Positions 51,262-60,716 of a stretch of DNA of 64,000 bases are shown here, in pieces (within the stretch, counting starts at the first letter, position 1; the number at the start of each line of letters is the position of its first letter). The notes beneath the pieces were generated by a model that saw only the letters and a list, made by a program, of their open reading frames with translations, had not been told where the DNA came from and made no database searches. Source of the stretch: Planococcus chinensis (GTDB taxonomy: Bacteria > Bacillota > Bacilli > Bacillales_A > Planococcaceae); the NCBI RefSeq assembly GCF_020071995.1, contig NZ_JABWTK010000002.1, positions 310,001 through 374,000 on the forward strand. Reading direction: 5' to 3'. A program made the translations under genes and the position numbers.

Positions 51262-52208
51262 TTGCTGTCCTCCCCGTTTAGTTTCATGTCATTTTTCAGG
51301 AAATAAATGAGTGTCTGCTCCCGTTCAGCATTTATTTTCTCTGAAATATCGGGATCCCATTTATAGAAGCCTTCGCCGTTTTTATCCCCCAGTTTCTGTT
51401 CTTCTACCAGTTTCGTGAGGACTTCGCCGGACCGCTGGGCTTTTGAAAGATCTTCGAATAAATAATTTGAAATGGCTGAGAAAACGTCTAATCCGCCCAT
51501 GTCTGCTGTCATTAAAGGCCCGGTAACCGGCAAACGGCGCCCGATGCTGTAAGTCACGGCAGCATCAATGTCTTCTTTCGTCGCGGCCCCCGAATCGAGC
51601 AAAGCCTGCGCTTCCCGGAACAATGCGTATTGAAGGCGGTTGCCGATAAAGCCCGGCAATTCCTTGTTCAATAGGATCGGCTTTTTGTTCATAGCCGTTA
51701 TCACGTTCATGGCGCGCTCCACAGTCGCTTCATCTGTCCGTTCGCCTTTCACCACTTCCACGAGCGGAATCAAATGGGCGGGATTCCAGAAATGCGTCAC
51801 GACAAAGCGGTTCGGATGTTCCATCTCTTCTGCCAGCAAGCTTGGTTTAAAACCGGATGTATTGCTCGCGATGACCACTTCTTTCCCTACCATGCCCTCC
51901 AACTTTTTATACATTTCTTTCTTCAGTTCAAGCACCTCCGGAATCACTTCGATGATGAAAGTGGCTCCTTCCACCACTTCCGCAAGCGATGTTGAGAAAT
52001 GGATATGCTCTTTTATTTGTTCAGCTTCCGCTTCATCGAACAAGCCGTTCTCTGCCATGACTTTGAGTTTGCTTTGCAGCCCTTTTGCTGCATTTTCAAG
52101 ATCTTTGTCATTGATGCCATACACCTTAACCGTCTGCCCTGCCCATGCGGCGGACAAAGCAATTGAATGCCCCATCGTGCCGGAGCCGAGAATTGAAATC
52201 TTTTCCAT
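51258..52208 (-). CDS. 3-hydroxyacyl-CoA dehydrogenase-like oxidoreductase
   Basis: A 316-residue protein of the 3-hydroxyacyl-CoA dehydrogenase superfamily: ILGSGTMGHSIALSAAWAGQ (NAD site), IIEVIPEVLELKKEMYKKLE, VVTHFWNPAHLIPLVEVVKG (catalytic His) and LNKELPGFIGNRLQYALFRE. The group also contains L-gulonate and carnitine dehydrogenases, so the natural substrate may be a free hydroxy acid. The ATG at 52208 has GAGGTGC upstream. Confidence 0.87.
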   Translation of the reverse strand: MEKISILGSGTMGHSIALSAAWAGQTVKVYGINDKDLENAAKGLQSKLKVMAENGLFDEAEAEQIKEHIHFSTSLAEVVEGATFIIEVIPEVLELKKEMYKKLEGMVGKEVVIASNTSGFKPSLLAEEMEHPNRFVVTHFWNPAHLIPLVEVVKGERTDEATVERAMNVITAMNKKPILLNKELPGFIGNRLQYALFREAQALLDSGAATKEDIDAAVTYSIGRRLPVTGPLMTADMGGLDVFSAISNYLFEDLSKAQRSGEVLTKLVEEQKLGDKNGEGFYKWDPDISEKINAEREQTLIYFLKNDMKLNGEDSK

Positions 52209-52245
52209 AGTTTGCACCTCTTTTTTAGTATGTATAAACGAACTA

Positions 52246-52282
52246 TACCCAACAAACTACAAAACGAATAGTTTGCTGGGTA
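52246..52282. promoter_or_regulatory. Intra-operon hairpin after the GntP permease
   Basis: TACCCAACAAACTA and TAGTTTGCTGGGTA pair with one mismatch around a 9-nt loop. There is no T run in the operon's direction, so it may act as a message-stabilising or processing element rather than a terminator. Confidence 0.6.
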
Positions 52283-52290
52283 TTTTCATC

Positions 52291-53613
52291 CTATAAGCCA
52301 AGCCCAAGTGAGAACAGAACCACTGCCAGTGCAGCCCCAAGCAGCGGCACCACTACAGAAAGTGCACCAAAGGCCGGATAAGCATCCCGGTGCGTTTCAC
52401 CAGCAATTGACCGGATAGTCGTTACAACGTATCCGCCTTGCGGCAATGAATCCAGCGACCCGGATGAAATCGAAACCGTTCTGTGCAAGGCTTCTGCGTT
52501 AACGCCCATATCAAGGTAATGCGGCGCCAGAAGCGGCAGGGCAATTGCCTGTCCACCGGAAGAAGATCCGGTCAAACCGGCAATAATGGCAACTGCCAAT
52601 GCACCGCCAATGAGCGGGCTTCCAGGAATCCCTGTCATAACATCCACGGCTGATTCGAATGCAGGCGTTGCTCTTACTACGCCCCCAAAACCGACAACTG
52701 CTGCCGTATTGGCAATTGCAATCACAGCACCTAGTGCCCCTTCACCGAATGCGTGGCCAATATTCTGGAAGTATTTTCTATTGATTAAGTACGTGGCCAG
52801 AATACCGCCGCTTAAAGCAATGATCAAAGCGGAAGTTCCCAAAGAATCATGGAAAATAAATGAAATGATTAAAACTACCACTAACGGAATCATGCTGAGC
52901 AGTGGATTCGGCAATTCTTTGCGTGCTTCAGAAGATGGATCGGTTTTCCGTGCAACAAAATGCTCGCCTTTTGAAACGGCTTTGTTGATCATCTTCTTCA
53001 GCCACCAGTATCCGAAAACCATCATAAAGACGGCTACAATCGCACTGACTTCCCAGCCGGCATATGGAGACGTGCCCAGAAATTCAATCGGAATCCAGTT
53101 TTGGATTTCCGGTGAACCTGCGGAAGTCATCGTGAAAGTTGTTGATCCGAACGCAAGCGCCGCCGGGATAAATCGGCGCGGCAGATCCGCTTGTTTGAAC
53201 AAGCTGAGTGCCATCGGATATACAGAGAAGGCTACAACAAACAAACTGACCCCGCCATAAGTCAGTACTGCACAGGCGATGACAACCGCCAAAGCCGCCC
53301 GTTTCATGCCGATTTTGCTGACAATCCATTTGGACACGCTGTCTGCCGCTCCGCTGTCTTCCATCACTTTCCCGAATATTGCCCCTGTTAGGAACATCAA
53401 ATACCAGGAAGCGATAAAGCCGGTGAACCCGGTCATGTAATTTGTTAAGAAGTTAGCAGCCCCTTCAGGAGCCAGCTGAGGGAAAATTGGCAAACCATTC
53501 AAAACTGCCACCAACAATGCTGTAATCGGGGCAGCAATCAACAGGTTCATGCCCTTCATCGTCAAATAAATCAATAATGCCAAACCGCCGAACAACCCAA
53601 TCGTACCTAACAT
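52291..53613 (-). CDS. GntP-family permease
   Basis: A 440-residue membrane protein with about 12 hydrophobic segments and GntP-family motifs such as MTSAGSPEIQNWIPIEFLG, TGSSSGGQAIALPLLAP and VSISSGSLDSLPQGG. GntP carriers import gluconate and other hydroxy acids; B. subtilis YxjC of this family sits with hydroxybutyrate genes. It probably imports the substrate of the surrounding dehydrogenases. GGAGG precedes the ATG. Confidence 0.9.
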   Translation of the reverse strand: MLGTIGLFGGLALLIYLTMKGMNLLIAAPITALLVAVLNGLPIFPQLAPEGAANFLTNYMTGFTGFIASWYLMFLTGAIFGKVMEDSGAADSVSKWIVSKIGMKRAALAVVIACAVLTYGGVSLFVVAFSVYPMALSLFKQADLPRRFIPAALAFGSTTFTMTSAGSPEIQNWIPIEFLGTSPYAGWEVSAIVAVFMMVFGYWWLKKMINKAVSKGEHFVARKTDPSSEARKELPNPLLSMIPLVVVLIISFIFHDSLGTSALIIALSGGILATYLINRKYFQNIGHAFGEGALGAVIAIANTAAVVGFGGVVRATPAFESAVDVMTGIPGSPLIGGALAVAIIAGLTGSSSGGQAIALPLLAPHYLDMGVNAEALHRTVSISSGSLDSLPQGGYVVTTIRSIAGETHRDAYPAFGALSVVVPLLGAALAVVLFSLGLGL

Positions 53614-53689
53614 ATAATTTCCTCCATCATCCCTTGTTTGTGTAATTGCTTATCATTGCCATACGCCTATTTCCTTAAAAATAGTGAAC

Positions 53690-53716
53690 CAGCGGAAGCA
53701 TAAGCTCCCGCCGGAA
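53690..53716 (-). terminator. Hairpin between HisD-like gene and GntP gene
   Basis: CCGGCGGGAGC / GCTTCCGCTGG with a 4-nt loop lies directly after the HisD-like stop. The T run is weak, so it may only reduce read-through. Confidence 0.6.
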
Positions 53717-53727
53717 AACCAATATTT

Positions 53728-55008
53728 TTACTTATTGCCGTAACGTCTGACGCGGAGAAGCGCCTGTTCTGCATGTCCTGCAAAATTCTCCAGTTGGCAA
53801 AGGCGTGCAGCATACTCGCCGATATAAGCACTTGCTTCCGGAGTCGTTACTTTCTGGTATGTCACGGTTTTGATGAATTTCCCTACCCATAGACCGCCAG
53901 TGTAGCGCGCTGCCCCTTTTGTCGGCAAGGTGTGGTTTGTTCCGATTACTTTGTCGCCGTATGCAACATTCGTTTCTGGCCCTAAGAATAAGCAGCCGTA
54001 GTTCGTCATATTTTCAAGGAAATAATCCGGATTTTCTGTCAGGATTTCCACGTGCTCGAATGCCAAACGGTCCGCTTCAATGCGCGCCTCTTCAATCGAA
54101 TCGACAATCAGGATTTGGCCGTAATCTTCCCAAGACACACGTGCAACGTCGGCGGTGGACAGCGTTTCGAGTTGGCGCTCAATTTCTTTCACCGTCTCTT
54201 CTGCCAATTGCTCACAAGTTGTGATCAATGCACCTGGGGAAGTCGGGCCATGCTCGCCTTGTCCAAGAAGGTCTGTTGCAATCATTTCAGCATCTGCTGT
54301 GTGGTCTGCCACTACCAAAGTTTCTGTCGGGCCTGCGAACAAGTCAATTCCGACTCTGCCGTATAGCTGGCGCTTCGCTTCAGCCACAAATGCATTTCCG
54401 GGTCCTACAATCATATCCACTGCTTCAATTGTTTCTGTGCCAATGGCCATTGCCCCCATTGCCTGGATGCCGCCAAGAAGGTAAATCTCATCCGCGCCAG
54501 CCAAAGACATAGCGGCAATGGTTGCATTTGGAATTTCACCATTAATCGGCGGTGTGCAAGCGATTACACGTTTGACGCCGGCAACTTTAGCCGTCAAGAC
54601 ACTCATATGAGCAGAAGCAACCATCGGATAGCGCCCGCCTGGAATATAACAGCCTACGCTGTTAACCGGAATATTTTTATGGCCCAGAATAACGCCTGGA
54701 ATGTGCTCCACTTCCACATCGTTCAAAGAAGCCAGCTGCGCTTCTGCGAAAGCCTTGATGTTCTTTTGGGCAAATTTGATATCTTCAATCACATCTTCCG
54801 GAACTTTGGAAACGATTTCATTTATTTCCGCATCAGTTAAGCGGAATGATTCAGGTGCCCATTTATCAAATTTCTCCGATAGCTCACGGACTGCCTGATC
54901 GCCTCTTGATTCAATATCTTTTAAGGATTCCGCGACAATTTGTGATACTTTTGCGTCATTGGCACTCACTTCTTCTTGTGATTTTCCTGCTTTATATACT
55001 CTCACCAT
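53728..55008 (-). CDS. HisD-family dehydrogenase (histidinol / sulfopropanediol dehydrogenase type)
   Basis: A 426-residue member of the histidinol dehydrogenase family. It keeps [46 protein letters not shown], the metal and catalytic residues in [18 protein letters not shown] and TNHTLPT, and a C-terminal NFAGHAEQA. No other histidine genes are nearby. The LacI-linked catabolic setting suggests oxidation of a hydroxy compound, as in HpsN (2,3-dihydroxypropane-1-sulfonate). The ATG at 55008 has GGAGGGG upstream. Confidence 0.85.
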   Translation of the reverse strand: MVRVYKAGKSQEEVSANDAKVSQIVAESLKDIESRGDQAVRELSEKFDKWAPESFRLTDAEINEIVSKVPEDVIEDIKFAQKNIKAFAEAQLASLNDVEVEHIPGVILGHKNIPVNSVGCYIPGGRYPMVASAHMSVLTAKVAGVKRVIACTPPINGEIPNATIAAMSLAGADEIYLLGGIQAMGAMAIGTETIEAVDMIVGPGNAFVAEAKRQLYGRVGIDLFAGPTETLVVADHTADAEMIATDLLGQGEHGPTSPGALITTCEQLAEETVKEIERQLETLSTADVARVSWEDYGQILIVDSIEEARIEADRLAFEHVEILTENPDYFLENMTNYGCLFLGPETNVAYGDKVIGTNHTLPTKGAARYTGGLWVGKFIKTVTYQKVTTPEASAYIGEYAARLCQLENFAGHAEQALLRVRRYGNK

Positions 55009-55029
55009 ATTAACCCCTCCGGTTTTATA

Positions 55030-55051
55030 TTTTTGAATACGTATGCAAAAA
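55030..55051. promoter_or_regulatory. 22-bp LacI-family operator
   Basis: TTTTTGAATAC|GTATGCAAAAA is symmetric at 10 of 11 base pairs around a central CG, the typical geometry of LacI-family operators. It lies just downstream of the operon's -10 box, where a bound repressor would block transcription. The adjoining gene encodes a LacI-family protein. Confidence 0.8.
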
Positions 55052-55065
55052 CGCTTACATTTAGA

Positions 55066-55094
55066 AGGATATTTCAAATTGTTTAAAAAGTCAA
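55066..55094 (-). promoter_or_regulatory. SigA promoter of the HisD-like operon
   Basis: On the minus strand TTGACT (55094-55089), a 17-bp spacer and TATCCT (55071-55066). The start point would fall between the promoter and the operator. Confidence 0.75.
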
Positions 55095-55100
55095 TATTTA

Positions 55101-56087
55101 TTACGTAGTTGACCGTTCAATTAAATGCCCATCTACTTCAAATGTTTCAGCGGCTCCTGTATACTCGGCAATCTCGGCCAATAAATAGGCTAACGTTGCT
55201 TCAATCATTTCATCGATCGGCTGTTCCCACGTCGTCAATTGATAAGCTGGCCAAGATGCCATTTCAATATTGTCAAAGCCGATGACTTTCGTTTGTTCCG
55301 GCACTTGAATTGAATTTTTCTTCAATGCGTCCAACACGCCAAGCGCCATAATATCATTTGCTACAAAAATGGCCGGGGGCGTATTTCCTTCTTCAATCAT
55401 TTGCATCGCTGTTGTATAGCCGCCGTTATACGTGTAATCAGCAGAAAAATGGCGGTAGGCCGCTTTCTTCTGTTTCAAAACTTCCTGAAATCCCCTTTGC
55501 CGGTCCCGGCTTGTCGATGTGTCGGCATCCCCGGCAATATAAGCCATTTCTGCTATCCCTTGATCAAAGAAATATTGTGCTACTTTACGGCCGGCGTCCA
55601 AGTTATTGCAGCTGACAGAATAAAATTCATCAGAATTGAGTTTCCGATTGAAGAATACTAGCGGAATTTTATTTTTCTTGAATTCTTCTCCCACGTTCAG
55701 CGCCATAACGGCATCCGTAATGATGACGCCTGCCACATTATAATTCAGCAAAGTTTCTACGTCTTCCGCTTCAATCTCGTCATTGTTCGTATGGACGAAT
55801 AACATGCTGTACCCTTTTTCCTTGAATGCCGCTGCGAATTGCTTTAGCACTTGAGGATAAAATGGATTATGCACGCCTTTCATGACAATGCCAATGATTT
55901 TGGTCCGATTGGTAATCAAACTGCGGGCAAATTCATTTGGGCGGTAACCGAGTTCTTCCGCTGCAGCCATAATTTTTGCACGGGTCTTCTCGGATACTTT
56001 TGCCCCTTCAAAAAACACGCGCGATACCGATGACTGGGAAACCCCTGCCAACTTCGCTACATCTTTTGCCGTTACTGTGTGTTTCAA
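55101..56087 (-). CDS. LacI-family transcriptional regulator
   Basis: A 328-residue repressor. The helix-turn-helix is [20 protein letters not shown] and the hinge is [13 protein letters not shown]; the rest is a periplasmic-binding-protein-like ligand domain ([36 protein letters not shown]). A TTG start at 56087 follows GGGTGGAGAG. It lies directly upstream of the HisD-like operon, whose promoter holds a LacI-type operator, so it probably represses that operon until its inducer appears. Confidence 0.92.
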   Translation of the reverse strand: MKHTVTAKDVAKLAGVSQSSVSRVFFEGAKVSEKTRAKIMAAAEELGYRPNEFARSLITNRTKIIGIVMKGVHNPFYPQVLKQFAAAFKEKGYSMLFVHTNNDEIEAEDVETLLNYNVAGVIITDAVMALNVGEEFKKNKIPLVFFNRKLNSDEFYSVSCNNLDAGRKVAQYFFDQGIAEMAYIAGDADTSTSRDRQRGFQEVLKQKKAAYRHFSADYTYNGGYTTAMQMIEEGNTPPAIFVANDIMALGVLDALKKNSIQVPEQTKVIGFDNIEMASWPAYQLTTWEQPIDEMIEATLAYLLAEIAEYTGAAETFEVDGHLIERSTT

Positions 56088-56171
56088 AGCTCTCCACCCT
56101 TTTCGCTAATCTCGAACTCTAGAATACACTATTTGGATATCGCTGGCATTAATTTATCTCAAAGATCTAAA

Positions 56172-56203
56172 AAAACATCCGCACCAAAAGGCACGGATGC
56201 TTT
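56172..56203 (-). terminator. Terminator of the 56210 lipoprotein gene
   Basis: GCATCCGTGCC / GGTGCGGATG with a 4-nt loop and a T run on the minus strand. Confidence 0.88.
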
Positions 56204-56209
56204 CTTCCA

Positions 56210-56887
56210 TCACTGAATTGACTCCAAACTGGAAGTTACAATATATTCTTCGTCTCCTTCTGTCATCCGGAACTCCCTTTTCACTTCCCCGAAACCTTCG
56301 ACGAAATAAGATCGGAGCAATGCCCCGTCTTCGCTTGTTCGTTCCAGCAGAATCGCCTGGTCAAAATTGCGGTATGGCGTTTCCACCTGTGCATCGGTTT
56401 GGATGACGGTCATTCCTTTCACTTCATCGCCTGCTTCTATTGGCAATTTATAATAGAGCGAAATCGGCTCGAGCGCCTGCAATTCTTCTTTGGTTGGTGT
56501 GTACTCTTCATAAAACTCCTGCTCTTCTTTTACCAGTTCTACCTGCCCATCCCCAAGCCGGTATACCCGCAAGATGACTGTTCCCCCATTATCTTCGTAA
56601 ACGGCAATATGCCCTTCCGGCAAATAAGTTGTCTGCAATGTGATAGCTGCATACTCATTGCCTTCTCCTTTAAACTTGGCAGTCGTCCCATCTTCCATAA
56701 AGTAAGCGTAAAGATCAGCTGAGTTTCCATCTGCTTCCTCTGCTTCAGTATCAGTTCCAGCAACTTGATCCACGTTCTCTGGAATTTCCGTTTCGGGCTC
56801 CGGCGTTCCGACTTCTGGCATAACGGGTTCTGAACCACAAGCTGACAACAGCAAGACAATTACTGAAGGTACCCAGATGCGCTTCAT
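56210..56887 (-). CDS. Predicted lipoprotein of unknown function
   Basis: A 225-residue protein with a lipoprotein signal (LLLSAC, lipidated Cys17), a Pro/Glu/Thr-rich acidic linker (about 20-55), and a beta-rich domain (AYFMEDGTTAKFKGEGNEYA, YLPEGHIAVYEDNGGTVILR). No family is recognised. GGAGAA precedes the ATG. It is divergent from another lipoprotein gene. Confidence 0.78.
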   Translation of the reverse strand: MKRIWVPSVIVLLLSACGSEPVMPEVGTPEPETEIPENVDQVAGTDTEAEEADGNSADLYAYFMEDGTTAKFKGEGNEYAAITLQTTYLPEGHIAVYEDNGGTVILRVYRLGDGQVELVKEEQEFYEEYTPTKEELQALEPISLYYKLPIEAGDEVKGMTVIQTDAQVETPYRNFDQAILLERTSEDGALLRSYFVEGFGEVKREFRMTEGDEEYIVTSSLESIQ

Positions 56888-57018
56888 CTAAATTTCTCCT
56901 TTTTGTATTAGACGAGCTTTTGGGCCCGATGTTACAAAGCAGCCACAAATAAGTTGGCAGTTTCAGGATTTTATTGGTAAAATTTATTTCTAACATTGCA
57001 TATTAGGCGAGGGAAACT

Positions 57019-57492
57019 ATGAAGAAAAAACTATTAGTAGCTGGGATTATTTGCAGCATTTGGCTGGCCGGCTGTTCAAATGGCATAGACGAAAAAACAG
57101 CAACGGATTCACAAGCACCACAAAGCAGCTCGAACCTTGAATTATTGGATCAGCCTTTCGAGGAAATTACGCTGCAGGAATGGGAAACGATCTATTTAAC
57201 ACAGCAAGACTTCGATCTTTTTTTATCCGGATTAGCAGCTGAAAATGCAAAAGGTGCACAGAAAGTTGCCGGAATTAAAAAAGATTCAGATGAAATCATC
57301 ATTACCCTGGATAACCGGGACGGAGAATCACTTGATAATTTGATGGCAGCACCTTTTATCGATACAAAGGTTCGGACTGCTTATCTCCATTCCGCTTATT
57401 ACGAAGGGCAACAGCCAAAAATCATCGTCAAGGACTTATCTGGCGTTGTTTTGTCTGAAACATCCGATGCACTGGAACCTGTAGGCCCATAA
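57019..57492 (+). CDS. Predicted lipoprotein of unknown function
   Basis: A 157-residue protein with a lipoprotein signal ending WLAGC (Cys19), then an S/Q-rich spacer and a compact domain (about 45-150). I do not recognise the family. GCGAGGGA precedes the ATG. It shares a 130-bp divergent promoter region with the other lipoprotein gene. Confidence 0.75.
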   Translation: MKKKLLVAGIICSIWLAGCSNGIDEKTATDSQAPQSSSNLELLDQPFEEITLQEWETIYLTQQDFDLFLSGLAAENAKGAQKVAGIKKDSDEIIITLDNRDGESLDNLMAAPFIDTKVRTAYLHSAYYEGQQPKIIVKDLSGVVLSETSDALEPVGP

Positions 57493-57496
57493 AACG

Positions 57497-57539
57497 AAAA
57501 GCCGTACCGGAAGAACATTCTTCCGGCACGGCTTTTTCA
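57497..57539. terminator. Terminator between lipoprotein and 57537 gene
   Basis: AAAAGCCGTACCGGAAGAA / TTCTTCCGGCACGGCTTTT, a long stem with one mismatch and T tracts on both strands. Confidence 0.92.
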
Positions 57540-57866
57540 TGCATTAAATGAATCCCCGTATATGGGTTTAATGTGTAAACTGTAATGCTTCTTCGCCTCT
57601 TCAATCGAATAAATACCGCCCGCCACTTCACCATTTTCAAGCTTTTCAATATGCGCTTCCACTAAATCAGCGAAGTATTTGCCGCAGGCAATTTCGTTCG
57701 GATATTGATCCCTTACTTTAGCGACGAGGGAGTCATCCAGCGTCTCATTGAACGCATAGTACAAAGCTGCATTCACCACAGTCAAACTGTCTCCGCTTGC
57801 ATTGGAGATCATATAGAAATTGCCGTAATCGTCTTTTAACAAGTCTCGTTCCGCCATTAGTTCCAT
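57537..57866 (-). CDS. Protein of unknown function
   Basis: A 109-residue soluble protein starting MELMAERDLLKDDYGNFYMI, mixed alpha/beta, acidic. No motif is recognised. GGAGGCGG precedes the ATG. It has its own terminator. It could be an immunity-like or stress protein, but nothing shows this. Confidence 0.65.
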   Translation of the reverse strand: MELMAERDLLKDDYGNFYMISNASGDSLTVVNAALYYAFNETLDDSLVAKVRDQYPNEIACGKYFADLVEAHIEKLENGEVAGGIYSIEEAKKHYSLHIKPIYGDSFNA

Positions 57867-57957
57867 ACAGGCCGCCTCCTTTAAACTCTTCTATCCTATA
57901 CCCGCTCTTCAAAAGGTTTAACACCCAGAAAAGCATATACCGCTTTTGGGCATAAAA

Positions 57958-59328
57958 TTAGAAAGTCATTTTTCCAATTGCCTCAATAACATGGCAAGTA
58001 CATTTGATGCCATCGGTAAAATCAGCAATGCCCATCTTTTCATTAGGCGAATGGTTGGCTTCATCAAAGTTGGCATATGGAACAATGACCGACGGCGTCT
58101 CCAGCACATCGGTCCAGACATAGTCCGGCAGACTGCCGCCCATGCTTGGCTGCATCACAGGCTCCCGGCGGAACGCATTGCGGACCGCCATCTTTACTAC
58201 ATCGACAACATCAAGGTCGGCGGAAGTCCGGGAAGGCTTCATGCCGCCAAGATTTTTCAATTCAATATCCGGTGCATGTTTTTTCACATGCGCTTCGATT
58301 TTCCGGTAGATGTCATCCGGGTCCTGGTCGACTACCAAGCGAATATCCATCTTTAAGACAGCTGTAGATGGAATGATCGTCTTTGAGCCTTCCCCGCCAT
58401 AGCCGCTGGTAAATCCCGCAATGTTAAACGTCGGTTCAAGTGTCAGCTTCCGGTAATACTCTTCCTTTTCCATATTGAAATCAGCGTAGCCGACTTGTTC
58501 CGCGATATTTTCACGGTCAAACGGCAAACTGCGGATGAGCGCTTCTTCCTTTTCTGTAATCGGCCGGATATCATCGTAAAAGCCGTCGATTAAGATGTGG
58601 CCTTCTGAATCGCGCATCGTATTCAGCAAATCGATGATTTTCCAGGCAGGATTCGGTACAATATTACCTTTGTTGCCGGAATGGTTATCCCAGTCAGCGC
58701 CTTTAGCCGTCATCTCGATATATGTAATCCCACGAACGCCTAGTAGAACCAACGGGGCACCGCTATCATGTTTTGGGCCATCTGAGGTATAAACCAAATC
58801 GGCTTTCAGCAACTCCTTATTTTCTGCTACAAAAGCCGAGAGGTTTGGGCTGCTGACTTCTTCTTCCCCTTCAAACAAAAATTTAATGTTAATCGGTAAT
58901 TTTCCTGCGGCGTCCTGGTAACTTTTAATCGCTAAGAGTTGTGCCATCAATTGCCCTTTATTATCCCCAACGCCGCGGCAATAGATTTTTCCGTCGCGTA
59001 CAGTCGGTTCAAAAGGAGGCGACAACCATTCTTCAATCGGATCTGGAGGCTGTACATCATAATGCCCATAGATCAATAAAGTAAAAGCTTCCGGGTTTTG
59101 CATGATTTCCCCGTATACAAAAGGATTTCCGGCAGAAGGCAGGATTTTCGTTTCAATCCCGATGCTTTCCATCAATTCTTTCAGCATATCGCATGCCTCG
59201 TCAATCCCTCGGTTTTCTGCACTGACGCTTTCGATGCGAAGAAAGCGGTATAACGTTTCAAGATATTCCTCTTTCTTTTCATCAACAAGTGATTCTACAG
59301 ATTTCAGCATAGCGCTTAATTCTTCCAT
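57958..59328 (-). CDS. M20-family dipeptidase
   Basis: A 456-residue zinc peptidase of the M20 dipeptidase/carboxypeptidase group. Key motifs are LLIYGHYDVQPPDP (metal-binding H and D), GRGVGDNKG-like CRGVGDNKGQL, KFLFEGEEEVSSPNL (catalytic EE), YTSDGPKHDSG, and a lid domain with GGEGSKTIIPSTA. A C-terminal PNEKMGIADF region supplies context for the final ligand. It should cleave dipeptides in the cytoplasm. GGGAGGGA precedes the ATG. Confidence 0.9.
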   Translation of the reverse strand: MEELSAMLKSVESLVDEKKEEYLETLYRFLRIESVSAENRGIDEACDMLKELMESIGIETKILPSAGNPFVYGEIMQNPEAFTLLIYGHYDVQPPDPIEEWLSPPFEPTVRDGKIYCRGVGDNKGQLMAQLLAIKSYQDAAGKLPINIKFLFEGEEEVSSPNLSAFVAENKELLKADLVYTSDGPKHDSGAPLVLLGVRGITYIEMTAKGADWDNHSGNKGNIVPNPAWKIIDLLNTMRDSEGHILIDGFYDDIRPITEKEEALIRSLPFDRENIAEQVGYADFNMEKEEYYRKLTLEPTFNIAGFTSGYGGEGSKTIIPSTAVLKMDIRLVVDQDPDDIYRKIEAHVKKHAPDIELKNLGGMKPSRTSADLDVVDVVKMAVRNAFRREPVMQPSMGGSLPDYVWTDVLETPSVIVPYANFDEANHSPNEKMGIADFTDGIKCTCHVIEAIGKMTF

Positions 59329-59405
59329 TTCTCGATCCCTCCCTCTTCTTTGTATTCTATTATATCTTAGTGAGAATATTTTAACTTCGAATGATTGACA
59401 AGATC

Positions 59406-59437
59406 AAAAAAGCTCCCTAAGAAATAGGGAGCTTTCC
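59406..59437 (-). terminator. Terminator of the YeiH-like gene
   Basis: GAAAGCTCCCT / AGGGAGCTTT with a 7-nt loop, T run on the minus strand. Confidence 0.9.
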
Positions 59438-60580
59438 TTATACCGTAATTAAATCGCCAAATAACGAAATAAGCAGCAAACTGACGCCGCCAACTGAAAC
59501 TGCAGCGATCAATCCGATATAAAACGGCTTGATGCCGAGACCTTTAAAAATTTTCAAATTCGTTCCAAGCCCGACTCCTGCCATGGCAAGGCCCAGCATA
59601 TACGTGGAACCGAACGAACTCCAAAAACTATAGAAGCTCTCCCAGGCTTCCGGACTGAAAAGACTGAAAGCCTGTCCGGTTGAAGATACAGTGGCATCTC
59701 CAATTGTACGGACTAAAGATAAAAACAAGAAGCCAAGGATGAACAAGGGAAACAGCTTGTACCACTTCGGCAATATTGTTTTTTGGCCATTTTTATTGCC
59801 ATTTCTGAAAAACAAATAAGACACAAAAGGAATAACTGCAATAATAAATAAGTTCCGGGTCAATTTGGTAATGGTAGCTACATCCACGACGGTGTCCGAT
59901 TCATACATTTGATCGTATATAAGAGCTGCGCCTGTCACTTGCGCCGTGTCGTGGATGGCTGTTCCTAAAAACAAGCCGGCTTTGATCGGTTCATCTGCAA
60001 AAAATCCATGTGCCAGATAAGGATAAAAAAGCATCCCCAATAAGCCGAATATCGTGATGTTTGCCACCGCATAAGAAATTTCGTTTTCTTTTGCTTTAAT
60101 TACAGGTGCTGTGGCCATGATTGCTGTGACCCCGCAAATGCCAGTACCCGTCGCAATCAATGTGCCCAAGCGGTTGGACTGCTTCATTTTGCTGGTAAAA
60201 AACAATGTGACAAAAAGTCCGACTGAAATGCAGGCGACAATCAGCGGCAGTCCCCAGGCTCCCAATTTCAAGGCTTCCGTCAAGCTTAAGCGCAGGCCAA
60301 GCAAAATGATGCCGGCACGAAGCGCATATTTTACAGCAAAACTGATGCCTTTTGAAAAAAGATCCGGCAAGCCAACTGTATTGCGTATCACAATCCCGAT
60401 CAAGATGGCCACAAAAATTCCGGAAATTGGACTGGCACTTCCTTCCGGCAAAATTCCGGCAGCCAATAGCAAAATCCCGATTAAATCAGCCCCGTAAATT
60501 CCCGCCAGCATGACTACCAAGCAAATCAACAATCCCGGAATATAATTTCCTATAGAAACCTTCTTCAATTTGTCCGCCAT
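59438..60580 (-). CDS. YeiH-family (UPF0324) membrane protein, putative anion exporter
   Basis: A 380-residue protein with about 10-11 TM helices. Family motifs include GIVIRNTVGLP, LRAGIILLGLRLSL, IATGTGICGVTAIMA, GTAIHDTAQVTGAALIY and TKLTRNLFIIAVIPF. YeiH-type proteins are often annotated as sulfate exporters on limited evidence. The ATG at 60580 is preferred with GAGGATGAAG upstream; a GTG 15 bp earlier is possible. Confidence 0.85.
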   Translation of the reverse strand: MADKLKKVSIGNYIPGLLICLVVMLAGIYGADLIGILLLAAGILPEGSASPISGIFVAILIGIVIRNTVGLPDLFSKGISFAVKYALRAGIILLGLRLSLTEALKLGAWGLPLIVACISVGLFVTLFFTSKMKQSNRLGTLIATGTGICGVTAIMATAPVIKAKENEISYAVANITIFGLLGMLFYPYLAHGFFADEPIKAGLFLGTAIHDTAQVTGAALIYDQMYESDTVVDVATITKLTRNLFIIAVIPFVSYLFFRNGNKNGQKTILPKWYKLFPLFILGFLFLSLVRTIGDATVSSTGQAFSLFSPEAWESFYSFWSSFGSTYMLGLAMAGVGLGTNLKIFKGLGIKPFYIGLIAAVSVGGVSLLLISLFGDLITV

Positions 60581-60675
60581 TCTCTTCATCCTCACATGCG
60601 TTTAATAATATATGACTAAAATACTTTTATAATTCTAGCATTAAATATGGTCTTAAGTAGCTTTCTGCGCTCAAA

Positions 60676-60709
60676 ACAAAAAAGCCCATCTTTAAAGACA
60701 GGCTTTTCC
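60676..60709 (-). terminator. Terminator of the DegT aminotransferase gene
   Basis: AAAGCCTGTCTTT / AAAGATGGGCTTT with one mismatch and a T run on the minus strand. Confidence 0.82.
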
Positions 60710-60716
60710 TTAACCC

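Noticed and set aside
55044-55059. cre site for CcpA (TGTAAGCGTTTTTG on the minus strand)
   Set aside because: It differs from the cre consensus at two conserved 3' positions, and the overlapping 22-bp palindrome at 55030-55051 is a much better LacI-type operator. CcpA control is not excluded.
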